Part shown: piece after piece, positions 1 to 9,910 of the stretch
Layout: every line of letters begins with the position of its first letter
Numbering within the stretch: the first letter of the stretch is position 1
DNA from: an uncultured Pseudomonadota bacterium
Lineage (GTDB): Bacteria; Pseudomonadota; Gammaproteobacteria; Steroidobacterales; Steroidobacteraceae
Direction of reading: 5' to 3'
NCBI GenBank assembly: GCA_903862885.1
Contig: CAIOZU010000025.1
Span: forward strand, 31,973 to 95,972
Length of the DNA: 64,000 nt
Notes under the pieces: model-generated
What the model saw: the letters and a program-made list of their open reading frames with translations, nothing else
The model's database searches: none
Told to the model about the DNA's origin: nothing
Program-made: the position numbers and the translations under genes

Positions 1-639
1 GTCGTCGACATGTAGCAGCAAGCGGCGCCCGAGTGTTCCGCCGGGGTGGGAGCGCGCAAAGTCTTGTTCGCTAAACCCTTTTAGACGCAGGACGGCGACT
101 GCTAACGCATCTCCTAGGGCTAATGCCGCGGTGGTGCTGGCGGTCGGCGCGAGATTTAAGGGACACGCTTCAGCCGGTACGGCAACGTCTAGGTGCAGGT
201 CAGCGGCGCGCGCCAACGCGGAGGCGGGGTTGCCGGTGAGGCAGATGAGCGCAATGCCTAGGCGCTTCAGGGTGGGGACTAAGGCTAAAATCTCGGCGCT
301 TTCGCCCGAATTAGACAGGGCGATCACCAAGTCCTCAGGGGTCACCAAACCGATGTCGCCGTGGATCGCTTCCGCGGGATGCAAAAAGTAGGCAGGCGTG
401 CCCGTGCTGGACAGGGTGGCGGCTATTTTGCCAGCAATATGGCCTGATTTGCCGATGCCAGTGACGACCACACGGCCCTGGCAGGCGCTCAGTAAGCGGC
501 ACGCCTGAGCGAATGGGAGTCCTAAGCCTTGGCGCAGCGCGTGGATGGCCGCCGCCTCAATGCCAAGGGCGGTTTTGCCGGCTTCGATCAGCGCTGCATC
601 GCTCAGGGCGGTGGCAGCCGGGGCAGGAGACACAGCCAT
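1..639 (-). CDS. kdsD: Arabinose-5-phosphate isomerase KdsD (partial, 3' end outside window)
   Basis: The reverse-strand frame from an ATG at 639 stays open to base 1, giving the first 213 residues. It encodes a SIS (sugar isomerase) domain with the KdsD signatures GIGKSGHIAGKIAATLSSTG, HPAEAIHGDIG and ALSNSGES. KdsD interconverts ribulose-5-phosphate and arabinose-5-phosphate, the first step towards KDO for lipopolysaccharide. Family members are about 320-330 residues, with a C-terminal CBS pair that would lie left of the window. The gene is divergent from ibaG and murA, a neighbourhood common in Gammaproteobacteria. KpsF/GutQ paralogues share the fold, but the housekeeping context favours KdsD. 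Confidence 0.9.
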   Translation of the reverse strand, partial: MAVSPAPAATALSDAALIEAGKTALGIEAAAIHALRQGLGLPFAQACRLLSACQGRVVVTGIGKSGHIAGKIAATLSSTGTPAYFLHPAEAIHGDIGLVTPEDLVIALSNSGESAEILALVPTLKRLGIALICLTGNPASALARAADLHLDVAVPAEACPLNLAPTASTTAALALGDALAVAVLRLKGFSEQDFARSHPGGTLGRRLLLHVDD

Positions 640-787
640 CGGCAGACCTCACTCGTGGGAACTGGGGAAATCATACCAAGTTGACGCCTCTAGGCGCGGT
701 TCCTGTGCAGCCGGCTGTTCCCGGTGGGCCGGATTCACTACACTCACCGGTTCTCACCTCATCCCTCATCCTGCGAGAAGTGCACTT

Positions 788-1033
788 ATGCGACCTGCCG
801 AAGTTGAGCGTCAGATTCAGGCCGGGCTCCCCGGTTGCCAAGCCGTCGTCCGCAGTGACGATGATACCCATTTTGAGGCGGTCGTCGTCGCCGCGGTGTT
901 TGCTGGTAAGCGTGCTTTAGCGCGTCACCAAATGGTGTATGCGACCTTGGGCGACGCGGTGGGCCGAGAAATCCACGCCCTCTCTATCCAAGCCCATACC
1001 CCAGAGGAATGGGCTGCCCAGCAGGGCGCTTAA
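788..1033 (+). CDS. ibaG: BolA-family protein IbaG
   Basis: This 81-residue protein has the BolA/IbaG fold. The section HFEAVVVAAVFAGKRALARHQ with VYATLGD and EIHALSIQAHTPEEW matches the family, including the conserved late His in ALSIQAHTPEEW. BolA proteins act with monothiol glutaredoxins in iron-sulfur cluster handling, and IbaG is the acid-stress paralogue. The frame is open further upstream, but the ATG at 788 gives the normal length. The stop is 12 bases before the murA start, and ibaG-murA is a conserved pair, so co-transcription is likely. Confidence 0.9.
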   Translation: MRPAEVERQIQAGLPGCQAVVRSDDDTHFEAVVVAAVFAGKRALARHQMVYATLGDAVGREIHALSIQAHTPEEWAAQQGA

Positions 1034-2305
<1,272 letters not shown>

Positions 2306-2333
2306 GTCGGCGAGTGGTGACTGTCTAGGGTCA

Positions 2334-3509
2334 TCAGCGTTCTACGGGTTGTGCGATTACCGATAAAGTCACGCTCAGATGATCCCCGTTGAGGCGCAGG
2401 AGGTTGATGGCCGCATGGCTGCCTGGCGCTTTGCGAGCGATGGCACTTAAGAAAGCCTGCACATCGGTCACTGGCTTGTCGTCCAGTCGAGTGATCAGAT
2501 CGCCGGGGCGCAAACCACTTAAGCGAGCTGGGCTGTCTGGATAAAAACCGGTGACTTGCACGCCCCGAACGGGCTGGCCCCGTGAGTCGGTGAGGTCAGC
2601 GGGTAAGCCGCGCACACCGATACCCACCCAGCCGCGTAACACACGCCCTTTGCTTTCAAGTTCTGCCGCGACGCCGCGCACTAAGTTGACGGGTATCGCA
2701 AAGCCGATACCCTCGATGCCCTGTTCTCGATTCAAAATGGCGGTGTTGATGCCAATCAGTTCGCCTGCGGCGTTAATTAAAGCGCCGCCCGAGTTTCCGG
2801 GATTAATCGCGGCATCGGTCTGGATGAAATTTTCAAGTAGAGCCAGTCCCAGTTGTGAGCGACCGGTTGCGCTGACAATCCCTTGAGTGACGGTTTGCCC
2901 TAATCCTGCCGAATTGCCAATGGCCAGTACCACATCGCCCACGCGCAGGCTGTCAGAGCGACCCAGTGGCATGACCGGTAAGGGCGATAGTTTGATCTGC
3001 AAGAGGGCAAGGTCAGTATCCGGATCCGTGCCGACACGCCGTGCAGGGGCTGATCGACCGTCCGTGAGTTGCACGACGATGTCTTGCATGCCCTTGATGA
3101 CGTGATAGTTGGTGGCGATGTGGCCGGCGGCATCCAAGATGACGCCGGATCCGCGACTCGATTCCTCACGGCGGCGAAACTCGGGCCAATCTGGAAAAAA
3201 TGGCGCCACTTGTTCCGGCATCTGGCGTTCGATGATCACTCGGTGCGTCGAGATATTGACCACCGCCGGCGCCCCACGGGCGACGGCATCGGCGTAGCTC
3301 GAGAGGGTCGGGGTGGAGGTCAAAGGCTGTGTCGGTGTGGGTGCTGCGTCGATGGCTGGGGTTGCCGCAGCGGAGACCGGTGAGCTGTTAATGGCTTCGG
3401 TGCGATGCGTCAACCACAGGGGATGCGCGTAAAGCACCCACAGCGCCAAGGCCAGGCCGATAGCAACCCACGGCGATAAAAAAGTGATCCAACGATGAAA
3501 AGGCCGCAT
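2334..3509 (-). CDS. degS: DegS/AlgW-type periplasmic serine protease
   Basis: This is an HtrA-family protease of 391 residues with one transmembrane anchor near residues 10-27, a trypsin-like domain and a single PDZ domain. The catalytic triad is visible as His in TNYHV, Asp in DTDLALLQI and Ser in NPGNSGGALIN. One anchor plus one PDZ domain is the DegS/AlgW layout (DegP and DegQ have two PDZ domains and a cleaved signal). Such proteases sense outer-membrane stress by cleaving the RseA/MucA anti-sigma factor. I chose the ATG at 3509, which follows a GAAGGA ribosome site; a longer frame starts at 3557. No rseA or mucA lies in this window. Confidence 0.9.
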   Translation of the reverse strand: MRPFHRWITFLSPWVAIGLALALWVLYAHPLWLTHRTEAINSSPVSAAATPAIDAAPTPTQPLTSTPTLSSYADAVARGAPAVVNISTHRVIIERQMPEQVAPFFPDWPEFRRREESSRGSGVILDAAGHIATNYHVIKGMQDIVVQLTDGRSAPARRVGTDPDTDLALLQIKLSPLPVMPLGRSDSLRVGDVVLAIGNSAGLGQTVTQGIVSATGRSQLGLALLENFIQTDAAINPGNSGGALINAAGELIGINTAILNREQGIEGIGFAIPVNLVRGVAAELESKGRVLRGWVGIGVRGLPADLTDSRGQPVRGVQVTGFYPDSPARLSGLRPGDLITRLDDKPVTDVQAFLSAIARKAPGSHAAINLLRLNGDHLSVTLSVIAQPVER

Positions 3510-3567
3510 AGGATGTCCTTCGCGTATTTTTAGGGTGAGCCTAGGCCTTTGCCGCAAGCTCGGTGTG

Positions 3568-3573
3568 TATAAT
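3568..3573 (+). promoter_or_regulatory. Candidate -10 box for petABC
   Basis: A perfect TATAAT lies 109 bases before petA, in the divergent gap between the protease gene and petA. The -35 region (around 3545-3550, GCCTTT) is poor, so this is only a candidate promoter. Confidence 0.4.
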
Positions 3574-3618
3574 GCAAAATCTCATCCGTCGGCGAAACCC
3601 GACTCCGCCCGCGTTGTC

Positions 3619-3648
3619 GGCGCCGAGTGATGGGCGCCGAGTGATGGG
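3619..3648 (+). repeat. 14-bp tandem repeat in the petA leader
   Basis: The 14-base unit CGCCGAGTGATGGG occurs twice in perfect tandem at 3621-3634 and 3635-3648, with a partial third copy on either side. It lies between the candidate petA promoter and the petA ribosome site (AGAGG). It may be a replication-slippage duplication or a protein/RNA binding element. I see no known operator in it. Confidence 0.85.
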
Positions 3649-3681
3649 CGTTGTGGGATCAGAGCCGGTAAGAGGTAGTTC

Positions 3682-4275
3682 ATGAGCGAACAGGTTGATT
3701 ATAGCCGCCGACGGCTGTTGACCGCGGCGACTGCGCTGACAGGTGCGGTGGGCGCGGTATTGGTGGCGACGCCTTTTTTGGCCAGCTGGAAGCCCAGTGC
3801 GCGCGCTAAGGCGATGGGGGCCCCCGTTGAAATTGACGTGAGCAAGCTGGAAGTGGGCGCCATGCTGAAGGTGGAGTGGCGTGGCAAGCCGGTGTGGATT
3901 TTGCGCCGCACCCCTGCGATGTTAAAGCAGTTGGCAGTGGCGGAGCCTTTTTTGGCGGACCCGCATTCAGACGGTTCCATTCAGCCTGCGTATGCGAAGA
4001 ACGATGCGCGCTCGTTGAAGCCGGAGTATCTCGTGATGCTCGGGGTGTGTACCCACTTAGGCTGCTCGCCCCTGTCGAAATTTGAAGTCGCCGATGTCAC
4101 CGTGTCGGCAGACTGGCCGGGTGGATTTTACTGTCCCTGCCATGGTTCGAAATACGATTTGTCGGGGCGCGTATTCAAGGGGGCGCCTGCGCCTTCCAAC
4201 ATGACTGTTCCCCCGTATACATTCTTGACCGACGGCAAGATTCTTGTCGGCGCCGATAGTGCCGCGGCCGCCTGA
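3682..4275 (+). CDS. petA: Cytochrome bc1 complex Rieske iron-sulfur subunit PetA
   Basis: This 197-residue protein carries the 2Fe-2S Rieske cluster that takes electrons from ubiquinol in the inner-membrane bc1 complex. The two cluster-binding boxes are CTHLGC (Cys123, His125, Cys128) and CPCH (Cys151, Cys153, His154). The N terminus has a twin-arginine signal/anchor (SRRRLL at residues 8-13, then a hydrophobic stretch to about 34), as expected for Tat export of a folded cluster protein. It is the first gene of petABC, with petB starting 26 bases later. The start has AGAGG about 8 bases upstream. Confidence 0.97.
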   Translation: MSEQVDYSRRRLLTAATALTGAVGAVLVATPFLASWKPSARAKAMGAPVEIDVSKLEVGAMLKVEWRGKPVWILRRTPAMLKQLAVAEPFLADPHSDGSIQPAYAKNDARSLKPEYLVMLGVCTHLGCSPLSKFEVADVTVSADWPGGFYCPCHGSKYDLSGRVFKGAPAPSNMTVPPYTFLTDGKILVGADSAAAA

Positions 4276-4301
4276 TCGGCCGCACCAAGGAGCCCAGATT
4301 T

Positions 4302-5564
4302 ATGGCGAGTGAGAATTCAGGGACCCCCCAAGGCAGCGGCCTGTGGGCGTGGATCAATGCGCGGTTACCATTGGATAAAATGCTCAAAGAGCATGTCACT
4401 GAGTACTACGCACCTAAAAACTTCAATCTTTGGTATGTCTTTGGTGCCTTGTCTCTTGTGGTGTTGGTGAACCAGTTAGTCACCGGCATTTTTCTGACGA
4501 TGAGCTACAAGCCATCCGCAGCAGAGGCTTTCGCATCTGTTGAATACATCATGAGAGATGTGGACTGGGGTTGGTTGATCCGCTACATGCACTCAACCGG
4601 CGCCTCCGCGTTTTTCATTGTGGTTTACCTGCATATGTTCCGTGCCCTGATGTACGGCTCCTATCGAGCGCCACGTGAGTTGCTATGGATCTTCGGTATG
4701 CTGATTTATTTAGCGCTGATGGCAGAGGCCTTCATGGGCTACTTACTGCCGTGGGGAAATATGTCGTACTGGGGTGCGCAAGTGATCGTGTCGTTGTTCG
4801 GCACTATTCCTGTGATTGGTGATTCTCTGGCAGAGTGGATTAAGGGGGATTACTACATCTCGGATATCACACTCAATCGCTTCTTTGCGCTGCATGTGAT
4901 TGCGATCCCGCTGATTTTGCTCTTCTTGGTGGTGTCCCATATTTTGGCACTACACGAAGTGGGCTCGAACAACCCGGATGGCATCGAAATCAAGAAGCAC
5001 AAAGATGCAAAGGGCATTCCGTTAGATGGCGTCAAATTTCATCCGTACTACACTGTCAAAGATACATTTGCCTTAGGTGTCTTTTTGATTGTGTTCTGCT
5101 CCATCTTGTTTTTTGCGCCCACTTTCGGCGGCATGTTCCTGGAGGCGCCTAACTTTGACCAGGCCAATCCCATGCAGACGCCGCCGCATATCGCACCGGT
5201 GTGGTATTTCACTCCGTTCTACGCCATGTTGCGTGCCGTTCCTTCGTTCTTAGGAACGCAGGTATGGGGCGTGTTGGTGATGTTTGGTGCGATCGCCTTG
5301 CTGTTCTTTATGCCGTGGCTAGATCGATCCCCGGTCCGCTCAGTGCGTTATAAGGGGCCTATCACTAAGATTGCGCTGGGTATTTTCGCCGTGTCCTTCG
5401 TGGTGCTCGGGTACTGCGGAATGAAGCCGCCACAGGGGATATTCCCGTTACTGGCGAGAATTTTCACAGGCCTTTATTTTGCATTTTTCTTACTGATGCC
5501 CTGGTACTCGCGGCTTGATCGCACGAAGCCAGTGCCGGATCGGGTGACCTATGATGCGCATTAA
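4302..5564 (+). CDS. petB: Cytochrome bc1 complex cytochrome b PetB
   Basis: This 420-residue multi-pass membrane protein is the cytochrome b of ubiquinol-cytochrome c reductase. Two pairs of haem ligands are visible, His97/His111 and His198/His213. The second pair is spaced by 15 residues, as I recall for gamma/betaproteobacterial enzymes. The quinol-site motif appears as PVWYF, a variant of the canonical PEWY. It follows petA, and its 3' end overlaps petC by 14 bases, so translational coupling is likely. Confidence 0.97.
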   Translation: MASENSGTPQGSGLWAWINARLPLDKMLKEHVTEYYAPKNFNLWYVFGALSLVVLVNQLVTGIFLTMSYKPSAAEAFASVEYIMRDVDWGWLIRYMHSTGASAFFIVVYLHMFRALMYGSYRAPRELLWIFGMLIYLALMAEAFMGYLLPWGNMSYWGAQVIVSLFGTIPVIGDSLAEWIKGDYYISDITLNRFFALHVIAIPLILLFLVVSHILALHEVGSNNPDGIEIKKHKDAKGIPLDGVKFHPYYTVKDTFALGVFLIVFCSILFFAPTFGGMFLEAPNFDQANPMQTPPHIAPVWYFTPFYAMLRAVPSFLGTQVWGVLVMFGAIALLFFMPWLDRSPVRSVRYKGPITKIALGIFAVSFVVLGYCGMKPPQGIFPLLARIFTGLYFAFFLLMPWYSRLDRTKPVPDRVTYDAH

Positions 5565-6294
5565 GAATCTCGCGATGCTGGTCGTTGCTGCTGGCTTGCT
5601 ACTGCCTTTGGCAGGTATCGCCCATGAGGGAGAGGCATTTCCTCACGCAGGCAATGATCCGTACAGTCAAGCGTCTTTGCAGCGCGGCGCGCGCAACTTC
5701 ATGAACTACTGTTCGGGGTGTCACTCGGCAAAGTTCGTGCGCTACAACCGCGTAGCAAAAGATCTCGGGATTCCGGACTCGGAACTGCGCGCCAATTTGA
5801 TGTTTACCTCGGACAAGCCAGCCGACACCATTCAAAGCGCCATGCCTGCTGCAGACGCCATCAAGTGGTTCGGCGTTGCGCCCCCGGATTTATCATTGAT
5901 TGCCCGCAGTCGTGGCACTGATCACGTGTATGCCTTCTTGATGGGTTTTTACAAAGACCCGTCGCGGCCTACCGGTGTGAATAATACGGTGTTAGCAGGC
6001 ACCGCTATGCCGCATGTATTGGCGGATTTGCAGGGCGTACAAACCGCTATTTTTAAGTCGACTGAAGCGGCAGGCGCGCCAGAGTTTGAGAAATTTGAAC
6101 TCCCGGTGCCCGGCACTTTGTCGCCGGAACAGTACGCTGAATTTGTCCGTGATACCGTAAATTTCCTTGAATACATGGCCGAGCCCATCCAAACCACGCG
6201 TCGTGATCTGGGTGTCTGGGTGGTCTTGTTTCTGCTGATCTTCACCGGCTTTGCCTACTTGCTTTATAAAGAGTTTTGGCGCGACGTCCGCTGA
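5551..6294 (+). CDS. petC: Cytochrome bc1 complex cytochrome c1 PetC
   Basis: Cytochrome c1 passes electrons from the Rieske centre to soluble cytochrome c on the periplasmic face. The 247-residue protein has an N-terminal signal peptide (hydrophobic residues 8-22), the haem-binding CSGCH motif at 54-58, a likely axial Met in AGTAMPHV and a C-terminal anchor helix (about 222-240) followed by a positively charged tail. ATG codons occur at 5551 and 5554, both inside the end of petB. The next gene is sspB rather than the sspA often found here. Confidence 0.95.
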   Translation: MMRIKNLAMLVVAAGLLLPLAGIAHEGEAFPHAGNDPYSQASLQRGARNFMNYCSGCHSAKFVRYNRVAKDLGIPDSELRANLMFTSDKPADTIQSAMPAADAIKWFGVAPPDLSLIARSRGTDHVYAFLMGFYKDPSRPTGVNNTVLAGTAMPHVLADLQGVQTAIFKSTEAAGAPEFEKFELPVPGTLSPEQYAEFVRDTVNFLEYMAEPIQTTRRDLGVWVVLFLLIFTGFAYLLYKEFWRDVR

Positions 6295-6315
6295 GGTTCA
6301 GTAACGGATCTCATC

Positions 6316-6735
6316 ATGACGGCAGATTCGCCTCTCACTTCTAGACGCCCGTATTTGTTGCGGGCGATGCATGAATGGATCACTGATAACCGCCAAACGC
6401 CTCATGTGGTTGTCGATGCCACCGTCGCTGGTGTCGTGGTGCCGGCGCAGCATGTGCGAGATGGCAAGATCGTTCTGAATATTGACTATGGCGCGACCGC
6501 GCAGCTGTTCATTAAGAACGAGGGTATTTCATTCAGCGCGCGGTTTGGCGGCGTGCCATTTCAAATTTTTCTTCCGGTGCTTGCGGTGCTCGGGATTTAC
6601 GCCCGAGAGACCGGCCAAGGGATGATTTTTTCTGACGATGATGCAGGTCCGCCACCGGCTGCGCCCCCACCGAGTCCCTTGGATAATACGTCTGCTGCTG
6701 AATCACGCCGCGCTAAGTTCACGGTGGTTAAGTAG
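6316..6735 (+). CDS. sspB: ClpXP adaptor protein SspB
   Basis: SspB tethers ssrA-tagged and some regulatory proteins to ClpXP for degradation. The N-terminal half carries the substrate-binding fold, with RPYLLRAMHEWI, TPHVVVD, IVLNI and FSARFGGVP typical of the family. A flexible proline-rich linker (about 110-125) leads to the C-terminal ClpX-binding tail RRAKFTVVK. The length of 139 residues is normal. It starts 21 bases after petC. sspA, which usually precedes sspB in Gammaproteobacteria, is absent here. Confidence 0.93.
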   Translation: MTADSPLTSRRPYLLRAMHEWITDNRQTPHVVVDATVAGVVVPAQHVRDGKIVLNIDYGATAQLFIKNEGISFSARFGGVPFQIFLPVLAVLGIYARETGQGMIFSDDDAGPPPAAPPPSPLDNTSAAESRRAKFTVVK

Positions 6736-6738
6736 CGC

Positions 6739-7341
6739 GTGGATGCCGATGTTATTTCGGCTGCTGCGGAAAGAAATAAAGGACCCATCCTTGAGGTGCT
6801 GTTGCAGCTTGTTCCGCCTCGTGCACGAGTGCTTGAGGTCGCGTCAGGCACCGGTCAGCATGTACAGCACATGGCCGCCGCCTTACCGAGCGTGCATTGG
6901 CAGCCATCCGAATACGACGAGGTAGGTGTGGCGCATCTCGCCGCCCTGTTGGCGCAGAACCCGCTACCTAATGTGCTGCCACCGATACCCATTGATGTAC
7001 ATGCGGCTCTTTGGCCTGTCGATCAGAGGATGGATGTGGTCGTATGTATTAATATGATTCACATTGCGCCAGCATCCGCTACCAGTGCCTTATTCGGCGG
7101 TGCTCGCCAGGTACTCGGCGAAGCGCGCGGCACGGTGCTGTTGTATGGTCCCTTCAAGGAAGGGGGTGTACACACAGCCCCATCTAATGAGGCCTTTGAT
7201 CAGTCACTGCGTGCTCGCCAGAGCAGTTGGGGCGTGCGTGATCTCGAGTGGGTCAGCGAGTGCGCGGCTCGCTTTGGGTTTAAGCGCGCCGCATTACACC
7301 GGCTGCCTGCCAATAATTGTTTAGTGGTGTGGGGTTCGTGA
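6739..7341 (+). CDS. DUF938 family SAM-dependent methyltransferase-like protein
   Basis: This 200-residue protein looks like the DUF938 family. It has a class I methyltransferase motif I (VLEVASGTGQH), an acidic adenosine-binding region (QPSEYD), and the family signatures INMIHIAP, LLYGPFKEGG and APSNEAFDQSL. The substrate of the family is not known to me. The start is GTG at 6739, three bases after the sspB stop, so it is probably co-transcribed. It converges on the LpoA-like gene. Confidence 0.8.
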   Translation: MDADVISAAAERNKGPILEVLLQLVPPRARVLEVASGTGQHVQHMAAALPSVHWQPSEYDEVGVAHLAALLAQNPLPNVLPPIPIDVHAALWPVDQRMDVVVCINMIHIAPASATSALFGGARQVLGEARGTVLLYGPFKEGGVHTAPSNEAFDQSLRARQSSWGVRDLEWVSECAARFGFKRAALHRLPANNCLVVWGS

Positions 7342-7342
7342 A

Positions 7343-7359
7343 TCGCTAGTAGCTAGCGA
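7343..7359. terminator. Hairpin between convergent genes
   Basis: A perfect 7-bp stem (TCGCTAG/CTAGCGA) with a 3-base loop begins right after the methyltransferase stop. A second GC-rich palindrome (GCGCCATGGCGC) lies at 7372-7383. Neither has a clear U-run, so a bidirectional terminator is only an inference from the convergent position. Confidence 0.4.
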
Positions 7360-7386
7360 CGAGGGTACGCTGCGCCATGGCGCTGT

Positions 7387-8493
7387 TTATGGCGGTGCTG
7401 TCACCGGCGCGATGGTGCTAATGGTGCCATCGATTTGAATCATCGCCCAGTCTAGGCGGCGGTGTACCCGACCACCGGGATCCAGCGTTAAGCGGCCAGT
7501 CACTCCAGGTAAGTCATCGGCTGGGGATCCCTCGCTGGCTATGATGAATTGCGTTAAGTGCCATGCGTCCAGTCCGAGTGCAAATAGGCGACTTCGCTCA
7601 TGAGTGTTTTGCGGCCACTGCTCCGCTAGGTCTGTACGTAAGCGATCCAAGGTGGAGTCTGAGCCGATCATCCAGGGCATGTCGACAAACATCACCCCTT
7701 CTAGATCTTCGTTGGCCATGGGACTGGGTTCGTAGACGTCAGATGTCGCATAGATGGGCAGATCGGCAGCATAGTGAAATTTGAGTTGTTGCCGAGTCAG
7801 TCGACCTGGGATCGGTTGGCCTGCGAAGAAAACGAATTCGACATCATCGCGTCGGCGCGGCGCAAACTGTAGTGCCATCCCAGTGAGTGTGACCAATGCA
7901 TCGTGTCTCTGCTGGCTCGCCTCGAATCCAAGGATGTCGAGGATCGGTGCCGACAAGTCGGTCGCTTCTGCGCTGAAACTCTGATTAGCGACTAGGCGGC
8001 CACCACCTGCTTGATAGACCTCGCTGAATGCTGCCAGTACGCGTCGGCCCCAATCGCCGGTGGGTACTAAGCTGGCACCATTTCGTTTACCTTCGACAAG
8101 TAAGCGCTCTGCGACCTGACGCGCTTCATCTTCAGGAGACAGTGCGAATTGGTAGACGTGGCGCGGAATGGGCTGGTGTTCGGGTAATGAATTCAGAAGC
8201 AGTGTGGGTGTTCGACCATCAGCCACTGCATTCACCGCAGCCACATGTGCCCTGCTTAACGGGCCAATGACGAAGGTAGCCCCGGCCGCCAGTGCCTGTC
8301 GATAGGCGTCGGCGGCATCTTGAAAGACATCATAAATTTGCACGGGTGGTCGTGTTGCGGGGTCTGATTGATAGTAAGCGGAGAGAAAACCATCACGAAC
8401 CGCTTCACCCACCTCTTTTAGCCGGTCGCTCAGTGGCAACAGCAAGGCAAGATGTGGATGAGCTGGGGTGGGGGATGGTGGGACGTTTTGCAT
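7387..8493 (-). CDS. LpoA-like penicillin-binding-protein activator, short form without signal peptide
   Basis: The 368-residue product matches the C-terminal periplasmic-binding-protein-like half of LpoA/LppC: LALLLPLSDRLKEVGEAVRDGF at the start, then FVIGPLSRAHV, GDWGRRVLAAF, FVFFAGQPIPGRL, IYATSDVY and a closing TGRLTLDPGGRVHR. LpoA activates PBP1A from the outer membrane. The position divergent to rsmI is the same as in E. coli. Full LpoA is about 575-680 residues with a lipobox and an N-terminal helical domain; both are missing here. Upstream of the ATG the frame closes at a TGA about 28 codons back with no other usable start. It may be a reduced form or a decayed gene, although the open frame looks intact. 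Confidence 0.8.
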   Translation of the reverse strand: MQNVPPSPTPAHPHLALLLPLSDRLKEVGEAVRDGFLSAYYQSDPATRPPVQIYDVFQDAADAYRQALAAGATFVIGPLSRAHVAAVNAVADGRTPTLLLNSLPEHQPIPRHVYQFALSPEDEARQVAERLLVEGKRNGASLVPTGDWGRRVLAAFSEVYQAGGGRLVANQSFSAEATDLSAPILDILGFEASQQRHDALVTLTGMALQFAPRRRDDVEFVFFAGQPIPGRLTRQQLKFHYAADLPIYATSDVYEPSPMANEDLEGVMFVDMPWMIGSDSTLDRLRTDLAEQWPQNTHERSRLFALGLDAWHLTQFIIASEGSPADDLPGVTGRLTLDPGGRVHRRLDWAMIQIDGTISTIAPVTAPP

Positions 8494-8626
8494 GAAGTGT
8501 CGCGCATGAACTGAGGGCTTAGTATAAGCCCACCGGATCGTGCTACCGAACCGTCTTCAAACGCCCATTGCAGGCCTATCCGTTGACGGGCAGGATGCGG
8601 CTTGATTTCTCTGCTAAGGTCTTGTG

Positions 8627-9481
8627 ATGGTCACGCCCGGCATCCTTTATATTGTGGCGACACCGATCGGTAATCGAGCCGATCTCAGTGAGCGCGCTCG
8701 CCACGTGTTGGCTGAGGTGGATTTGATTGCCGCTGAAGACACCCGCCACAGCGGCCAGTTTTTGGCGCAACTGGGTATTAAAAAACCATTATTTGCCTTG
8801 CATGATCACAATGAAGCGGCCAGAGCGAGTGTGCTGCTGGAAAAATTACAGTCAGGTCTCAGTGTCGCTTTGGTGTCAGATGCGGGTACGCCACTGATCA
8901 GTGATCCAGGCTATCGACTGGTGGCGGCGGTGGGCGAGGCGGGTTTGTCGGTGGTGCCGGTACCGGGGCCGTGTGCGGCAATCGCGGCGCTGTCGATTGC
9001 GGGGCTTGCCACGGATCGCTTTATATTCGAAGGCTTTCTGCCGGCGCGCAGTGCAGCGAGGCAGGCAAAGTTAGCGGCTTTGGTGATGGAGACTCGCACG
9101 CTGGTATTTTACGAGGCTCCCCATCGAGTCTTGGAATGTTTGCAGGATATGACGGCAGTACTGGGTGCGGAGCGTCAGGCAGTATTGGCACGTGAGCTGA
9201 CTAAACTGCATGAGCATATTTATAGAGCGCGCTTAGGTGAGTTGACGGAACAGGCGGCCACCGATGCCAACATGACCCGAGGTGAGGCGGTGTTGGTGGT
9301 CGCGGGAGCCCCCGAAGTCCCAGCGGGGGCTGAGAGGGAGAGCCTTCAGGTGGATAAGATGCTGATTGCGCTGCTGCCCCATATTCCGCTATCACAGGCG
9401 GTCGATTTAGCGGCTGAGCTCAGTGGTGAGCGCCGTAACCGGGTCTATGACCGCGCTTTAGCGTTAAAAAAGACCCTTTAA
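8627..9481 (+). CDS. rsmI: 16S rRNA 2'-O-methyltransferase RsmI
   Basis: RsmI methylates the ribose of C1402 in 16S rRNA using SAM. The family motifs are clear: GILYIVATPIGN, LIAAEDTRHSG, LVSDAGTPLISDPG, PVPGPCAAIAALSIAGL and FEGFLPA. I chose the ATG at 8627, where AAGGT lies 6 bases upstream, rather than the GTG at 8624. The product is 284 residues. It is divergent from the LpoA-like gene and directly precedes the RNase P RNA gene. Confidence 0.95.
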   Translation: MVTPGILYIVATPIGNRADLSERARHVLAEVDLIAAEDTRHSGQFLAQLGIKKPLFALHDHNEAARASVLLEKLQSGLSVALVSDAGTPLISDPGYRLVAAVGEAGLSVVPVPGPCAAIAALSIAGLATDRFIFEGFLPARSAARQAKLAALVMETRTLVFYEAPHRVLECLQDMTAVLGAERQAVLARELTKLHEHIYRARLGELTEQAATDANMTRGEAVLVVAGAPEVPAGAERESLQVDKMLIALLPHIPLSQAVDLAAELSGERRNRVYDRALALKKTL

Positions 9482-9493
9482 CGCAAGTTCTGC

Positions 9494-9522
9494 TTGAGCT
9501 TCCTCGGGTAGGGGCCTAAGGT
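9494..9522 (+). promoter_or_regulatory. rnpB promoter
   Basis: The -35 is TTGAGC at 9494-9499, followed by a 17-base spacer and the -10 TAAGGT at 9517-9522. This puts transcription start near 9527-9530, where the RNase P RNA terminal helix begins. Seen in sequence; function inferred. Confidence 0.65.
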
Positions 9523-9526
9523 GCGT

Positions 9527-9910
<384 letters not shown>

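Noticed and set aside
131..920. Plus-strand frames at 131-391, 513-920 and minus-strand 671-871 and 917-1183
   Set aside because: Shadows of kdsD, ibaG and murA; the 545-1033 frame is real only from ATG 788 onward.
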